Position numbers and translations under genes: made by a program
Shown: one piece after another, positions 8,744-17,492 of the stretch
How positions within the stretch are numbered: the first letter of the stretch is position 1
How the letters are laid out: the number at the start of each line of letters is the position of its first letter
Assembly: GCA_018701215.1 (NCBI GenBank)
Contig: JABIWH010000010.1
Span: 1-41,933 of the forward strand
Reading direction: 5' to 3'
Source: Rhodospirillaceae bacterium
GTDB lineage: Bacteria; Pseudomonadota; Alphaproteobacteria; GCA-2731375
DNA: 41,933 bases
Notes under the pieces: generated by a model
Databases searched by the model: none
Told to the model about the DNA's origin: nothing
What the model saw: the letters and a program-made list of their open reading frames with translations, nothing else

Positions 8744-10029
8744 GACGCATCCTGCCCAGCTGATGGCCCCGAAATTGGCCTTTTGGCGCCAAAGCGGTGT
8801 TTCGCCACCTTGGACAACTCCAACATGACCTCGGCCGTGACCTCCCGGCCCCGGTCCGCGCGCACCTGGCTCTCGGCCCGTTGCCGGACAAAGCGGCGGA
8901 CAAAGGACGGTATGCGGGCAAGCCATTCCTCGGCCTCCGGCGTCCACTGGATGCTATCCGAGGCCGCCCCCAGAGGCTCGATCACCGGGCCGCCCTGGGG
9001 TAGGTAGGCACAAAGGAAATCCTCGCCCATCAAGTCGCCATCACGGGCAAGCGGCCTGGCCCGGCAGCCGCCGCAGATTTTACTGTATTCGCAGGCCCCG
9101 CAACGGCCCTTCAACGAGGGCTGGCGCAACGCCTTGAACTGCGGCGCATCGCGCCAGATATCGGCAAAGCTTTGTTGGCGGACCGATCCCACTTCGTCCT
9201 CGATATAGGGACAGGAGGTTACGCCACCCATTGGCGTAATGCGGCAATAACGGGTACCGGCCAGGCAGCCGCCCGCTTCGTAACCATGCGCCGCCGTGAC
9301 CGGCCAGTCCGGGTCCAACTCCCAGGCCATGCGCTTGAAATGCGGCGCGCATTTGGCCCGGATCATAATCTCCGTCTCCTCGCGCGCCGCCGCCGTCAGC
9401 CGACGCATGACCTGCTCGTATGTTTGGGCCGAGATATTCGTTACCTTCTCGCCCCGCCCGGTGCAGACCAGGAAAAAAACATTCAGGACAAAGGCGCCGA
9501 CATCCTTCGCAAAGGCGATCATATTGTCGAGCTCGTGGGCGGTGTCGTCGGTTACGGAGAAATGGATTTGAAAACGCAGATCATTGCGGCGGCAGGCATC
9601 GAATGCCGCCATGGCCTGTTCCCAACTGCCCGGCAAACCGCGAAAGGCGTCATGCGCCTCGGGTTCGAGCGAATCCAGGCTGATACCAACGCCTTGCAGT
9701 CCCGCCGCCTTTAACGCATTAACACGACGGTCGTTGAGGCCCAGGCCATTACTGCCCAGAACCGACATCAGACCCAGGCCATGGGCGTGGGCAACCAATT
9801 CCGTCAAATCGGCCCGTAACAGCGGCTCACCACCGGTGAAAACCACCATGGTCTCGTCACTAAGGGCGGCGATATCGTCGAGCAGGCTTTTGACCTCCGC
9901 CGTGCTCAACTCGCCGCTATCATCGCTTTCCCGGCTGCCGGCATCGAGATAGCAGTGGGCGCAGTTCAGGTTGCAGCGGCGCGTCAGATTAAGGGCGACC
10001 AGAAAGGGCGGTTCGGCTGTATCGACCAT
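8740..10029 (-). CDS. Radical SAM/SPASM protein with C-terminal PCP_red domain
   Basis: 429 residues. The N-terminal CxxxCxxC site is C19, C23, C26 (RRCNLNCAHCY), followed by a GGEPLLR motif. A SPASM-like region with paired Cys (GGVTSCPY, then CGACEYSKICGGC) would bind auxiliary Fe-S clusters. This layout is that of the NirJ/AhbC/AhbD haem-modifying group and of peptide-modifying SPASM enzymes; next to hemY a haem substrate is more likely. The last 70 residues form a PCP_red-type helical module (WTPEAEEWLARIPSFVRR), known from the C-terminus of protochlorophyllide/chlorophyllide reductase subunit B and repeated in the neighbouring stress protein. ATG 10029 has a strong site (GGGAGGGGG). The substrate is not determined. 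Confidence 0.85.
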   Translation of the reverse strand: MVDTAEPPFLVALNLTRRCNLNCAHCYLDAGSRESDDSGELSTAEVKSLLDDIAALSDETMVVFTGGEPLLRADLTELVAHAHGLGLMSVLGSNGLGLNDRRVNALKAAGLQGVGISLDSLEPEAHDAFRGLPGSWEQAMAAFDACRRNDLRFQIHFSVTDDTAHELDNMIAFAKDVGAFVLNVFFLVCTGRGEKVTNISAQTYEQVMRRLTAAAREETEIMIRAKCAPHFKRMAWELDPDWPVTAAHGYEAGGCLAGTRYCRITPMGGVTSCPYIEDEVGSVRQQSFADIWRDAPQFKALRQPSLKGRCGACEYSKICGGCRARPLARDGDLMGEDFLCAYLPQGGPVIEPLGAASDSIQWTPEAEEWLARIPSFVRRFVRQRAESQVRADRGREVTAEVMLELSKVAKHRFGAKRPISGPSAGQDAS

Positions 10030-10053
10030 GCAATCCCCCTCCCCTATCGCCGG

Positions 10054-12132
10054 CTAGTTCTTGTATTGATCGGGCGCACCTTCGGAATGGAAACCGCCGA
10101 TGCCTTCCCAGGACTCACTGGCCTTGTCGATGGCGGCGCCGGTGACCTGATCCAGGCCCATCTCCCGTGCGCAACGCTCGATCTCCAGAACCACCATGCC
10201 ACGGATGAAATCGGGAATACGTTCAATCCGGGCCGCAGCTTCCGGCGCCCAGTCCATCTCGGCCTGCCGTTTGGCGGAACCTTCACCCCAGCCGGCGTAT
10301 TTTTCCTGTACCAGAGCAAGGGTAACGCTGTCGGCACCTTCGGCGCGCGCCATGTTTTCCACGCGCTGACGTGTCATGTCCCGCATGAAGCCCTCGGGCA
10401 CGCGGGCCAGGCGCTCTTCCGCTTCGGCTGTCCATTCCAGAGGCGCGTCATCGGAAGCTGGCGCGGCGGCTTCCGAGGCCTCTTCGCCTTCGGGCCCACC
10501 TTCAGGAACGGGACACATGGCCTTGCGGGCCTCGGCCACGCCTTCCTCGGCCAGGGCCAGGGAGATTTCCTTCAGATCACGCTCCAGGGCCAGATCCTCG
10601 ATCCCCGCCTTGACGGTTTCGCGGACCATTTGCGGCACCTTGGCAACACGTGCCAGGGCGGCGGCCGTCCACGTGGGCCGGTCGCTATCGGCCAGATCTA
10701 GGAACGGCGTCACGTGCTTGGGCATGACGCTGTCGGCATGATCGCGCCGGGCACGTTTGATGGCGCGCAGGCGAATATTGTCGGCCACGGCGGCATCGGA
10801 GACGGTTTCCAGCAGCTTCGCCGCCGCCTCGCTCCAACTCAGCTCTTCCTGCTTGGCCGCATCGTTGCCCGCAAAGCCCGGCATCGCCTTGCCCATGACC
10901 TGGTCCACGATATCGGAGGTGACGAAGGTATGGCCCAGTTTCTGGGTGTGGCGCAGTACCATGCGCCGGGCCATGTCACGAACGAACTCCGGCGCGCGCG
11001 AGATCTTCTTTTCCGCCTCGACGCTCCAGGCCACGGTTTCCTCGGCCACCACATCCAGGGGCGGGGTGTACCGGGTCTGGGTCAACCACATATGACAAGG
11101 GGCGAGGCGCAGCAGATTTTCCGCATTTCCACCGATATCCAGCTCGTCATCCGCATGCACGCCGGTCTTGCCCACCACCAGCAGGGAAGCACCAACTTCA
11201 TCGATATAGTCCAAGATGGCCTTGTAGGGTTTGCCATCCAGCAGCTTGGTGGAGATTTTTACGCCCAGATCGTCGGCGATGGTTTCGGCTACTTCCAAGT
11301 GCGATTGGTAAATCTTGGCAATACCGTCGTCGATCAGCTCTTCATGCAGCTGTTCCTGTTCCTTGAAACGAAAGACCTTGCCGGCCTCTTCGCTGAGCAC
11401 GCCGGCGATCTTGTTGAAGGCCACGTAGTGATAGTAGGGATCATAGGCGGCAATGGCGAGAACCTCCGCGCCAGTACGGGCGGCCAAATCAAGGGCCGTC
11501 ATCAGGCCGCCATAGGATAACGGCGAGCCATCGATGCCGACCACGATGGGGCCATCGCCGACAGCACGCTTGGGGTCACGAATAACAAAGGTGTCGATGG
11601 GGCTGCGGCGGACCACACGCTCGGCCACGGTGCCGATGATATTACCCGGCACGGCGCCGACGCCGACCGCACCCAGAGCCAGAACATCATAATCGCCGCT
11701 ACGGGCGGCCTTTACGACCTGGCTGTAATTCTTGCCTTCGGGGCTGAGGCGCTTGAAAGCCACGCCCTGCGCCTTACAGGCCGCTTCGCCGGCATCATGA
11801 TAGCTGTCCGAGATGATGTTGAGGCCACGGGTGATCAGGTCGTCATGGACCTCCCGCTGATAGCCCATTTCCTGTTCTTCCAGGTAGCGTTCCGGCAGAC
11901 CGCCTTCCATCATCTTGAAGCGGCGGTCATGCAGCAGGGCGGCATAGGCATGGATGCCGGTAATCACCCCATCGGCGGATTTGACCAGCCGAATAGCTTC
12001 GTCCAGCGCCTTGTTGGCATGTTCGGAAGCATCCAGCGCGACCAGGATACGGGCCAATGATACGGGCGCCGTATTCGCCGTCTGGTCATCGTCCAGTGTC
12101 GCGGCATCCGTCGGGGCCATGGATATCGTCAT
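10054..12132 (-). CDS. Tandem universal stress protein with five PCP_red repeats
   Basis: 692 residues from ATG 12132; an in-frame TTG at 12165 is less likely. Two UspA domains (about 25-190 and 205-360) lead the protein. The first has a full nucleotide-binding signature G-x2-G-x9-G-T (GAVG to GT); in the second the final G(S/T) is GG, so binding there may be lost. Then follow five helical PCP_red-like modules of about 50 residues, each opening with W(S/T/A)xEA and a P-x-F/M-V/I-R segment, joined by acidic linkers. No signal peptide, so cytoplasmic. PCP_red modules also end the adjacent radical SAM protein, linking both to one process, perhaps tetrapyrrole handling or complex assembly. A perfect FNR/FixK box lies 77 bp upstream of the start. 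Confidence 0.85.
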   Translation of the reverse strand: MTISMAPTDAATLDDDQTANTAPVSLARILVALDASEHANKALDEAIRLVKSADGVITGIHAYAALLHDRRFKMMEGGLPERYLEEQEMGYQREVHDDLITRGLNIISDSYHDAGEAACKAQGVAFKRLSPEGKNYSQVVKAARSGDYDVLALGAVGVGAVPGNIIGTVAERVVRRSPIDTFVIRDPKRAVGDGPIVVGIDGSPLSYGGLMTALDLAARTGAEVLAIAAYDPYYHYVAFNKIAGVLSEEAGKVFRFKEQEQLHEELIDDGIAKIYQSHLEVAETIADDLGVKISTKLLDGKPYKAILDYIDEVGASLLVVGKTGVHADDELDIGGNAENLLRLAPCHMWLTQTRYTPPLDVVAEETVAWSVEAEKKISRAPEFVRDMARRMVLRHTQKLGHTFVTSDIVDQVMGKAMPGFAGNDAAKQEELSWSEAAAKLLETVSDAAVADNIRLRAIKRARRDHADSVMPKHVTPFLDLADSDRPTWTAAALARVAKVPQMVRETVKAGIEDLALERDLKEISLALAEEGVAEARKAMCPVPEGGPEGEEASEAAAPASDDAPLEWTAEAEERLARVPEGFMRDMTRQRVENMARAEGADSVTLALVQEKYAGWGEGSAKRQAEMDWAPEAAARIERIPDFIRGMVVLEIERCAREMGLDQVTGAAIDKASESWEGIGGFHSEGAPDQYKN

Positions 12133-12208
12133 TTTGCTGCTTTCGTTGCCTGTCGATGAAGCCAATTAGCTCAGGCGGGCAGAGTCTCCCACAGACCCCA
12201 TCCACGCA

Positions 12209-12222
12209 TTGATCTCCATCAA
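12209..12222 (-). promoter_or_regulatory. Perfect FNR/FixK-type box
   Basis: TTGATCTCCATCAA matches the TTGAT-N4-ATCAA consensus at all ten defined positions. It is centred 83 bp upstream of the stress-protein start and lies in the only gap between the stress-protein/radical SAM/hemY group and cytochrome module 1. Predicted binding by an FNR, FixK or Dnr-type regulator, none of which is encoded in the window. Confidence 0.7.
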
Positions 12223-12265
12223 GATTCGTCCGGGCAAAATTCGTCCTGGCAAGATTCGCCTTAGC
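12221..12265. repeat. Three 15-bp tandem repeats beside the FNR box
   Basis: AAGATTCGTCCGGGCA-like units recur with ATTCG at 12224, 12239 and 12254, an exact 15-bp period. The array abuts the FNR-type box and reaches the stop codon of the 73-residue membrane protein. It may be a binding-site array or simple slippage. Confidence 0.6.
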
Positions 12266-12482
12266 TGGATTTGACGTGGCGCCGGATAGCACCGATCAGA
12301 CACAGCAGCACCCCTGTCATGAAAATCATCGCATGAAACGGCACGATCTCGAGGCTGCCGCGCCAGGACAGCATCATGTCCAGCGTGCCCAAAATAATCA
12401 AAATGACGCCGAACAGCCTGATAATGGCGCCACGATTACTAAAGGCAACAGGTTCCGCCGGCTGCGTCTGTCCACTCATCAT
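12261..12482 (-). CDS. Small two-helix membrane protein, 73 aa
   Basis: Starts at ATG 12482 and overlaps the stop of the upstream cytochrome gene by four bases (ATGA), so it is the last gene of module 1. Two hydrophobic helices (about residues 20-40 and 48-66) are separated by a short loop, with a basic C-terminus (RRHVKSS). No family recognised and no haem motif. Coupling suggests an accessory subunit or assembly factor of the bd-like/cytochrome complex; module 2 has no counterpart at the same place. Confidence 0.7.
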   Translation of the reverse strand: MMSGQTQPAEPVAFSNRGAIIRLFGVILIILGTLDMMLSWRGSLEIVPFHAMIFMTGVLLCLIGAIRRHVKSS

Positions 12483-14038
12483 GCATCCCCGCCAGAGGTG
12501 CCCTCGCTTGCGACACGAGCGGCGGCACTGCGGCCCCACCAGAACAGCAAACCGCCGATCAGGATCGCGACAATGATGCCGGCGATCATTGGCTTGGCGC
12601 CCGTGCTTGGCTTCAACAACAGCCAATACCACGTAGTCATGGCGGACGCGGTGCCAACCTCGCTGTTGGAGCCGTCCCAGGCAAAGAACGCGATGGGCAC
12701 GAAACGGCCTTCCTCGAACTGCAGATCTTTATCCACCGCCTCGGTGGTCAGGGGCCGGGTCATCACGACGCGCCAGGTACCGTCCTTGTAGCTGCCCTTG
12801 GCGGTCAGGCCGGCGGCGGTGGCATCGCGCGCCTCCTGCTCATTGATCCCCATGGCATCAAGGATAGCGACGCTTTCAGGCGCCTCGGTGGTGCCTGACG
12901 ACCAACGCCACAAGTTGACCGGCTTGACCGAATTGCCCATCAGGAAATACGGCTTTTCCATGCCGGCGGGAATGGTGGTGGGCAGCTGCACCGCGATGGC
13001 GTCCTCGCCCAAATCCTCGTCGGCGATGCTTTTCGCCTTGTCATCGCCGGGAATGCTCTTGGTGCGGTCATCCCATTCCAGATGCAGGGCAACCTTTGCG
13101 TCATTATACAGGGCGCGGACGCTGACGGTGTCGTTCGCGGTTTTGAAAAAACGCTCCTTGCCGACGATCTGCGGCACCATGAAGAATGTCGATGGCGGCG
13201 CCAGATCCCAGGCCGCATCGTCGGGTGAACCGGGCAGTTCGCCCTCCACCCGCGACGCCTGGATCACCGTGTTCTCGGGGCGTACGACCTTGCCCGTCTT
13301 GGCCAGGGCCGCGACGTAGTTGGCCACGTGCCAGCGTTCCTCGACACTCAGCTTTTTCTTGCTCTTGGGATCGGCGAAGGACGGCATCTGCGTGGTTGGG
13401 ATACCGGCGGATATACGCGTGTATATGTCCTTGGGGTCGGCACTGGCCCGATAGGTCCAGGGCTTGGTCAGGTTGCGCGGCCAGGTCCGCTCGCCATTGT
13501 CGTTTTTCAGCTTCTTGACGGCATCGCCCTTGCCCGCCACGCCATGGCATTCCGAACAACGCTCGCCATCATGAAATAGTTTATCGCCGGCCGCGATGCT
13601 CTCGGGCGAGGATTGCACCTGGGTGCCGAAATCGACCTGCCCCTCGGGCGCGCCCTCCAGCTCCGCGAAGGTCTTTATATAGGCGATGACATCCTGGATT
13701 TCCGTCTCGGACAGAATATCGCTCCACCCCGGCATCGCGGTACCCGGCATGCCGTCGTTTATCATGCGCAACAGATCGGCGTCATTAGGCAGATCAGCGT
13801 CAAAAGCGGAGCTTATGAATTTGTACAGACCAAGGGTGAAATCCCGCGGCGGCGGGTTCAGGTAATCGGCGGCGGGGCCTAGGCCGTCGCCCTCGTCGCC
13901 GTGGCATTGCAGGCAGCGTTTCTGATAGACCGCTTCGCCCTTTTCCGCGTCGGCGGCTTGCGCCAGCGCCGGTGACAGCGCCAACAGCCCGGCCGTGGCG
14001 GCCGCCATGACAATCGTCTTCATCATACCGCTTTCCAT
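12479..14038 (-). CDS. Membrane-anchored diheme cytochrome c with EB_dh haem-binding domain (module 1)
   Basis: 519 residues. A signal peptide (cleavage near ALAQA-AD) is followed by two cytochrome c domains with CLQCH (42-46) and CSECH (161-165), then a domain like the haem-b-binding gamma subunits of ethylbenzene and dimethylsulfide dehydrogenases (about 258-480; WDLAPPS, EWDD, FLMG, WRW, WRVVMTRPL segments) and a C-terminal membrane helix (about 488-506). Predicted periplasmic, C-terminally anchored electron carrier with two haems c and possibly one haem b; Met in FLMG would suit an axial ligand. The start codon overlaps the previous gene's stop as TAATG. Its paralogue is at 19032-20690. 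Confidence 0.85.
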   Translation of the reverse strand: MESGMMKTIVMAAATAGLLALSPALAQAADAEKGEAVYQKRCLQCHGDEGDGLGPAADYLNPPPRDFTLGLYKFISSAFDADLPNDADLLRMINDGMPGTAMPGWSDILSETEIQDVIAYIKTFAELEGAPEGQVDFGTQVQSSPESIAAGDKLFHDGERCSECHGVAGKGDAVKKLKNDNGERTWPRNLTKPWTYRASADPKDIYTRISAGIPTTQMPSFADPKSKKKLSVEERWHVANYVAALAKTGKVVRPENTVIQASRVEGELPGSPDDAAWDLAPPSTFFMVPQIVGKERFFKTANDTVSVRALYNDAKVALHLEWDDRTKSIPGDDKAKSIADEDLGEDAIAVQLPTTIPAGMEKPYFLMGNSVKPVNLWRWSSGTTEAPESVAILDAMGINEQEARDATAAGLTAKGSYKDGTWRVVMTRPLTTEAVDKDLQFEEGRFVPIAFFAWDGSNSEVGTASAMTTWYWLLLKPSTGAKPMIAGIIVAILIGGLLFWWGRSAAARVASEGTSGGDA

Positions 14039-14805
14039 TACTCATGCTCCCAGGAACGCGGCCTGTGGCCGGTATAGTCATAGAGGAACATGATCACCTT
14101 CCAGACCTCGTCTTCCTTGAGGAAGTCCTGCCAGACCGGCATGGAGGAGATCCAAGGTGCTGCTTCCTGCGGCAAGCCGGGGCCGCCGGTGGTGATGCGC
14201 CAGAACAGGTAGGATTCCTGTAGCTGGGCGATAGTGCCCACATCCTGGAAATTCAATGGCGTCGGGTTCAGGCCCTCGGCATAGGGGCCCTTGCCGTCCA
14301 GCTTATCGCCGTGACAGTACTGACAGTTCTTGATGTAGACAGCGGCGCCCTCGTCGATCAGCTCGCGAAACTGTTCGGGGTCCTCTTTCTCGAGCTTCCG
14401 ATAAGGGTTCTCAAGCTTCAGCAGGTTGACCCGCTTGCCATAGATCTTCGCCGTCGTCGGCGGCGCGGGATGAATGGTGCGCAGTTCCAGCGGCGCCTCG
14501 AAACTGGGCTGCATCTGCCAATAGGTGCCGCCACCGACGGCCAGGGGCACGATGACGAAGACGATGTTGCGGATCAGCCGCTTGGATGGATCCTCAACCA
14601 TGGCCTTGATGGGGGCGACCAGTTCCGCCGTCTGCTCCTCGTCATAGGTGAAGACCATGAAGACGCCGGCGGTGACGAAAAACATGTACATGATGATCAG
14701 ACTGGCCGGGATCACCGCCTCGAGAATAACGTCGAAGACCAGGATGAAACCGAAATAGACGAAGAGCAGGACCAGTACGGCCTGCAGCAATCTTGGAATT
14801 CTCAT
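14038..14805 (-). CDS. Membrane-bound monoheme cytochrome c (module 1)
   Basis: 255 residues. Three membrane helices are predicted (about 8-28, 31-52, 77-95), the first two closely spaced, followed by a periplasmic domain with one CQYCH site (161-165) and the class I cytochrome c pattern GKGPYAEGLNPTPLNF. It matches the module 2 protein at 20690-21655 in layout and in segments such as LR(T/I)xHP and FWR(I/V)T(T/N)GGPGLP, but lacks that protein's insertion of about 60 residues before the haem site. Likely an electron-transfer subunit of the CydA-like complex. No close named family recognised. Confidence 0.82.
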   Translation of the reverse strand: MRIPRLLQAVLVLLFVYFGFILVFDVILEAVIPASLIIMYMFFVTAGVFMVFTYDEEQTAELVAPIKAMVEDPSKRLIRNIVFVIVPLAVGGGTYWQMQPSFEAPLELRTIHPAPPTTAKIYGKRVNLLKLENPYRKLEKEDPEQFRELIDEGAAVYIKNCQYCHGDKLDGKGPYAEGLNPTPLNFQDVGTIAQLQESYLFWRITTGGPGLPQEAAPWISSMPVWQDFLKEDEVWKVIMFLYDYTGHRPRSWEHE

Positions 14806-14817
14806 TGCCGCCGCCTC

Positions 14818-15627
14818 CTATTTCAACTCTACGAGGAAGTCCAACAGGACCTCCAACTCGGTAACAAACATCTGCTCGCCCAGATCGTCGGGCATCATGT
14901 CCGCTTCAAAGCCCTTCGCGATTTCCGCATTGGGCTGGAGCAGGGCGCGGCGCAGATAATCCCGGTCATAGGCGGCGCCGACCTTGGACAAATCCGGTCC
15001 AACCTCGCCGCCTGCGCCGTTGATCATGTGGCAGGCATCACAGGTGAACTGGGCCATGATCGCCTTGGGATCGGCCAGGGCCTCCCGCGTCTCGGCCTCT
15101 TCCTCTTCCTCCGCCGCGTCGACATCGGTCGGGATTTCAACCGTGACCTCGGCGCCCGCCTGATCTTGTAGATAGGCTACCACGGCCGCTACTTCCGCCT
15201 CCGACAGACCGATACTGCCCCCCGACACGTTCGGCATGGGGCTTTCGGCATCATTGGTGCCCTTCTTGCCAAAGCCGGCGACCACGAAGGCCGAAGGCTC
15301 AACCAGGGATTCAACCAGATAGGCCTCCAGGTCTTCCGCCTCGCCCTTGTAGCGCTCGTCCTTCAGGCGCTTGGGAAAGACTTCGGCGATGGTGCCTAGC
15401 ATGGGTGCCCGGCCCAGGGAGTTATGGCACAGGGTGCAGGTGCCCTTGCCTTGGAAAATCCGATCGCCCAGGGCAATGAACTGATCCATGGTCATGGAGC
15501 CAAGGTCCAGCTTTTCTTCCTTTGGCGGCGGGGCCGGCTCGATCTGCGGGATGCCGAAGTTGGAATAGCCCGCGAAAAAGCCGATGGTCAGCAGGATGAA
15601 GGCGACGACGGTGAAGAACTGTTTCAT
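14818..15627 (-). CDS. Membrane-anchored diheme cytochrome c (module 1)
   Basis: 269 residues. One N-terminal membrane helix (about 4-21) anchors a periplasmic protein with CTLCH (64-68) and CDACH (196-200), joined by an acidic linker containing an EEEEEAE run. The second domain ends with a Met-Met-Pro-Asp-Asp-Leu segment, giving a Met ligand typical of class I c haems. It lies 4 bp downstream of the bd-like gene, as its paralogue (21707-22690) does in module 2. Probably passes electrons to or from the CydA-like subunit. Confidence 0.83.
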   Translation of the reverse strand: MKQFFTVVAFILLTIGFFAGYSNFGIPQIEPAPPPKEEKLDLGSMTMDQFIALGDRIFQGKGTCTLCHNSLGRAPMLGTIAEVFPKRLKDERYKGEAEDLEAYLVESLVEPSAFVVAGFGKKGTNDAESPMPNVSGGSIGLSEAEVAAVVAYLQDQAGAEVTVEIPTDVDAAEEEEEAETREALADPKAIMAQFTCDACHMINGAGGEVGPDLSKVGAAYDRDYLRRALLQPNAEIAKGFEADMMPDDLGEQMFVTELEVLLDFLVELK

Positions 15628-15631
15628 CGCC

Positions 15632-17470
15632 CTACTCCTTCCAATAACCGCTAGGCAGCGTCTTGTTGGAGCTGACCTGGGCGATCCAGAAGACGAATAT
15701 CACCATAGCCATGAATATGATGGCGGCGACCGAAACCACGTTCGCGGCAAACCCCAGGGTCGGCGTGAAAGCATCCACCGAGCCATCCCGCATGATATCA
15801 AGCACGTGCCAATGCTGGCGGATGCCGGAGCGGATATAGCCCATCAACCCCATAAGCCAGGTAAAGGCGACAGCCAACAGAAACAGGGCATACATCGCCC
15901 GCCCCGGTATTCGTCCCCAATGCAGGGGCGCAACCTCTTTCGAATTCTTGTAGATGAAGGAATCCAGGGTGATGGAGCCGACAATCACCACCACCGTGGT
16001 CAGAACCTGCGGGATCGAAGCCGCCACCTTGTACACGGTGTTGGTGAAGTAGCCGTGATAGATGCCAAGGAACATGATGTTGAGTATGCCAGCGGTAAAC
16101 AGCGCCACCTGAATGGCGTTGCCGGCGTTGACCCAGGATACCGTGGCGACCTTGTTGGCGCGGCGGTAGAACATAAAGCTCAACGCGGTGAAGATGATCA
16201 TCACGTTCACCGCCGTGTTCTTCGCCGGCATGATGCCCAACGGCCCAAGGATCTTGTGATGCGGTCCGCCAAGCGCCTTTAGCTCTTCATTGGTGAGGAC
16301 AAGGGTATGGGGCGTGAACCAGACCAGAAAAGCGCCCACCAGGACGATAGCAATATACTTGATGTACTTGGTATAGCGCTTGGCCCCGTCGCTGCGGCCC
16401 ATGCCGCACCACAGGTAATAGTTGGCGGAAAGGAACAGCGTGCCGATCAGTACCGCCTGAATAATGAACAGCCAGGCAAAGATGCCGCCCATCAGGGTGA
16501 TACCCATTTGCTGGCTGTAGAGATACATCTCGGCGGCCAGATAGTAACCGGCGAACGGCAGCGGCAGCAGGGCACAAATGGCGATAAAGTTGGCGTTGTA
16601 GCCCATCCAGTCGTAGTGGGCGCGCTCTTCCTGGCTGCCAGCAGTCAGGAACTTGAAGGCCGCATAGGCACCAACGATTGAACCGCCGTAGGCGATGTTG
16701 GCGACGAAACGGTGAATGTTGATGGGATGCCAGAGGAAATTATTCATCGCCGCCCAGGTATCGCCGCCGAAGACGCCGGCGGCATCGACACCGGCGGGGC
16801 TCATCATGAAGGTCAGCCAGCTATTGGCCAGCAACATCAGACAGGTTCCCACGACGTTGAGGGAGAGGCCCAGGCCCAGATGAATCCATTTTCTGATGCC
16901 GCCCTGCAACCAATGCCAGCCGTAGTAATAGATATAGAGCACGGCGCTTTCGGCGAAGAACAACAGGGCATAGTAGAACATGCTCTCGGAGAAAATGGTC
17001 GAGAGATAACCAAACAGATGCGGATAAAACAGGATCAGGAAGAACAGCAGACTGCCGCCCAGGATCGCCGTCAGGGAATAGGCGGTGATGGAAACCTTGA
17101 TGAATTCGTAGGCCATATCGTCATAGCGCTTGTCCCGCGTGCGCATGCCGATGATTTCGATAATGAAAACAAAGATCGGCACCGCCAGGACAAAGGCCGC
17201 GAACCAGAGATGCAACTGGGCAAAAATCCAGACAGCGACCCTGGAGTTCACCCCGGCAATGGTCGGATAATCAGCGGCAGTGAGTTTCGGTGCGGGCGCG
17301 TAAGGTGCCGCGACAGCGGCATCGGCCGCAACCACCTGTTCCGCGGCGGCCTGTTCCGAAGCTAGGGGGCCTAGTTGATCGAAGCCGGTAAAGGTCAGCG
17401 CCAGCAGGGCAAAGATCAACCCGAACAACGCCAGGGCCGGGGCTTTTCGAAATGCACGAGGTCCCGTCAT
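15632..17470 (-). CDS. CydA-like (bd-type oxidase subunit I-like) membrane protein (module 1)
   Basis: 612 residues with a long N-terminal tail and about 13 membrane helices. Family membership shows in an early helix with His87 (AQLHLWF; E. coli CydA His19 position), a YALLFFAES helix with Glu174 (CydA Glu107 position) running into YYYGWHWL, a LANSW motif, and His253 (NIHRF; CydA His186 position). I cannot see the quinol-binding Q-loop or GRQPW motif of true CydA; the matching C-terminal segment reads GIRQHWH, and no Met at the CydA Met393 position is evident. No CydB gene is nearby. It therefore resembles the bd-like oxidases noted in nitrite oxidisers and other chemolithotrophs, partnered with c cytochromes instead. 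Whether it reduces oxygen, oxidises quinol or does something else is open. Confidence 0.78.
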   Translation of the reverse strand: MTGPRAFRKAPALALFGLIFALLALTFTGFDQLGPLASEQAAAEQVVAADAAVAAPYAPAPKLTAADYPTIAGVNSRVAVWIFAQLHLWFAAFVLAVPIFVFIIEIIGMRTRDKRYDDMAYEFIKVSITAYSLTAILGGSLLFFLILFYPHLFGYLSTIFSESMFYYALLFFAESAVLYIYYYGWHWLQGGIRKWIHLGLGLSLNVVGTCLMLLANSWLTFMMSPAGVDAAGVFGGDTWAAMNNFLWHPINIHRFVANIAYGGSIVGAYAAFKFLTAGSQEERAHYDWMGYNANFIAICALLPLPFAGYYLAAEMYLYSQQMGITLMGGIFAWLFIIQAVLIGTLFLSANYYLWCGMGRSDGAKRYTKYIKYIAIVLVGAFLVWFTPHTLVLTNEELKALGGPHHKILGPLGIMPAKNTAVNVMIIFTALSFMFYRRANKVATVSWVNAGNAIQVALFTAGILNIMFLGIYHGYFTNTVYKVAASIPQVLTTVVVIVGSITLDSFIYKNSKEVAPLHWGRIPGRAMYALFLLAVAFTWLMGLMGYIRSGIRQHWHVLDIMRDGSVDAFTPTLGFAANVVSVAAIIFMAMVIFVFWIAQVSSNKTLPSGYWKE

Positions 17471-17492
17471 TTTACTCTTACTCCCTCATCCA

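Noticed and set aside
12086..12292. Pentapeptide-repeat-like frame (NLART, NFART)
   Set aside because: It is the translation of the 15-bp tandem repeat; only three units, overlapping real gene ends.
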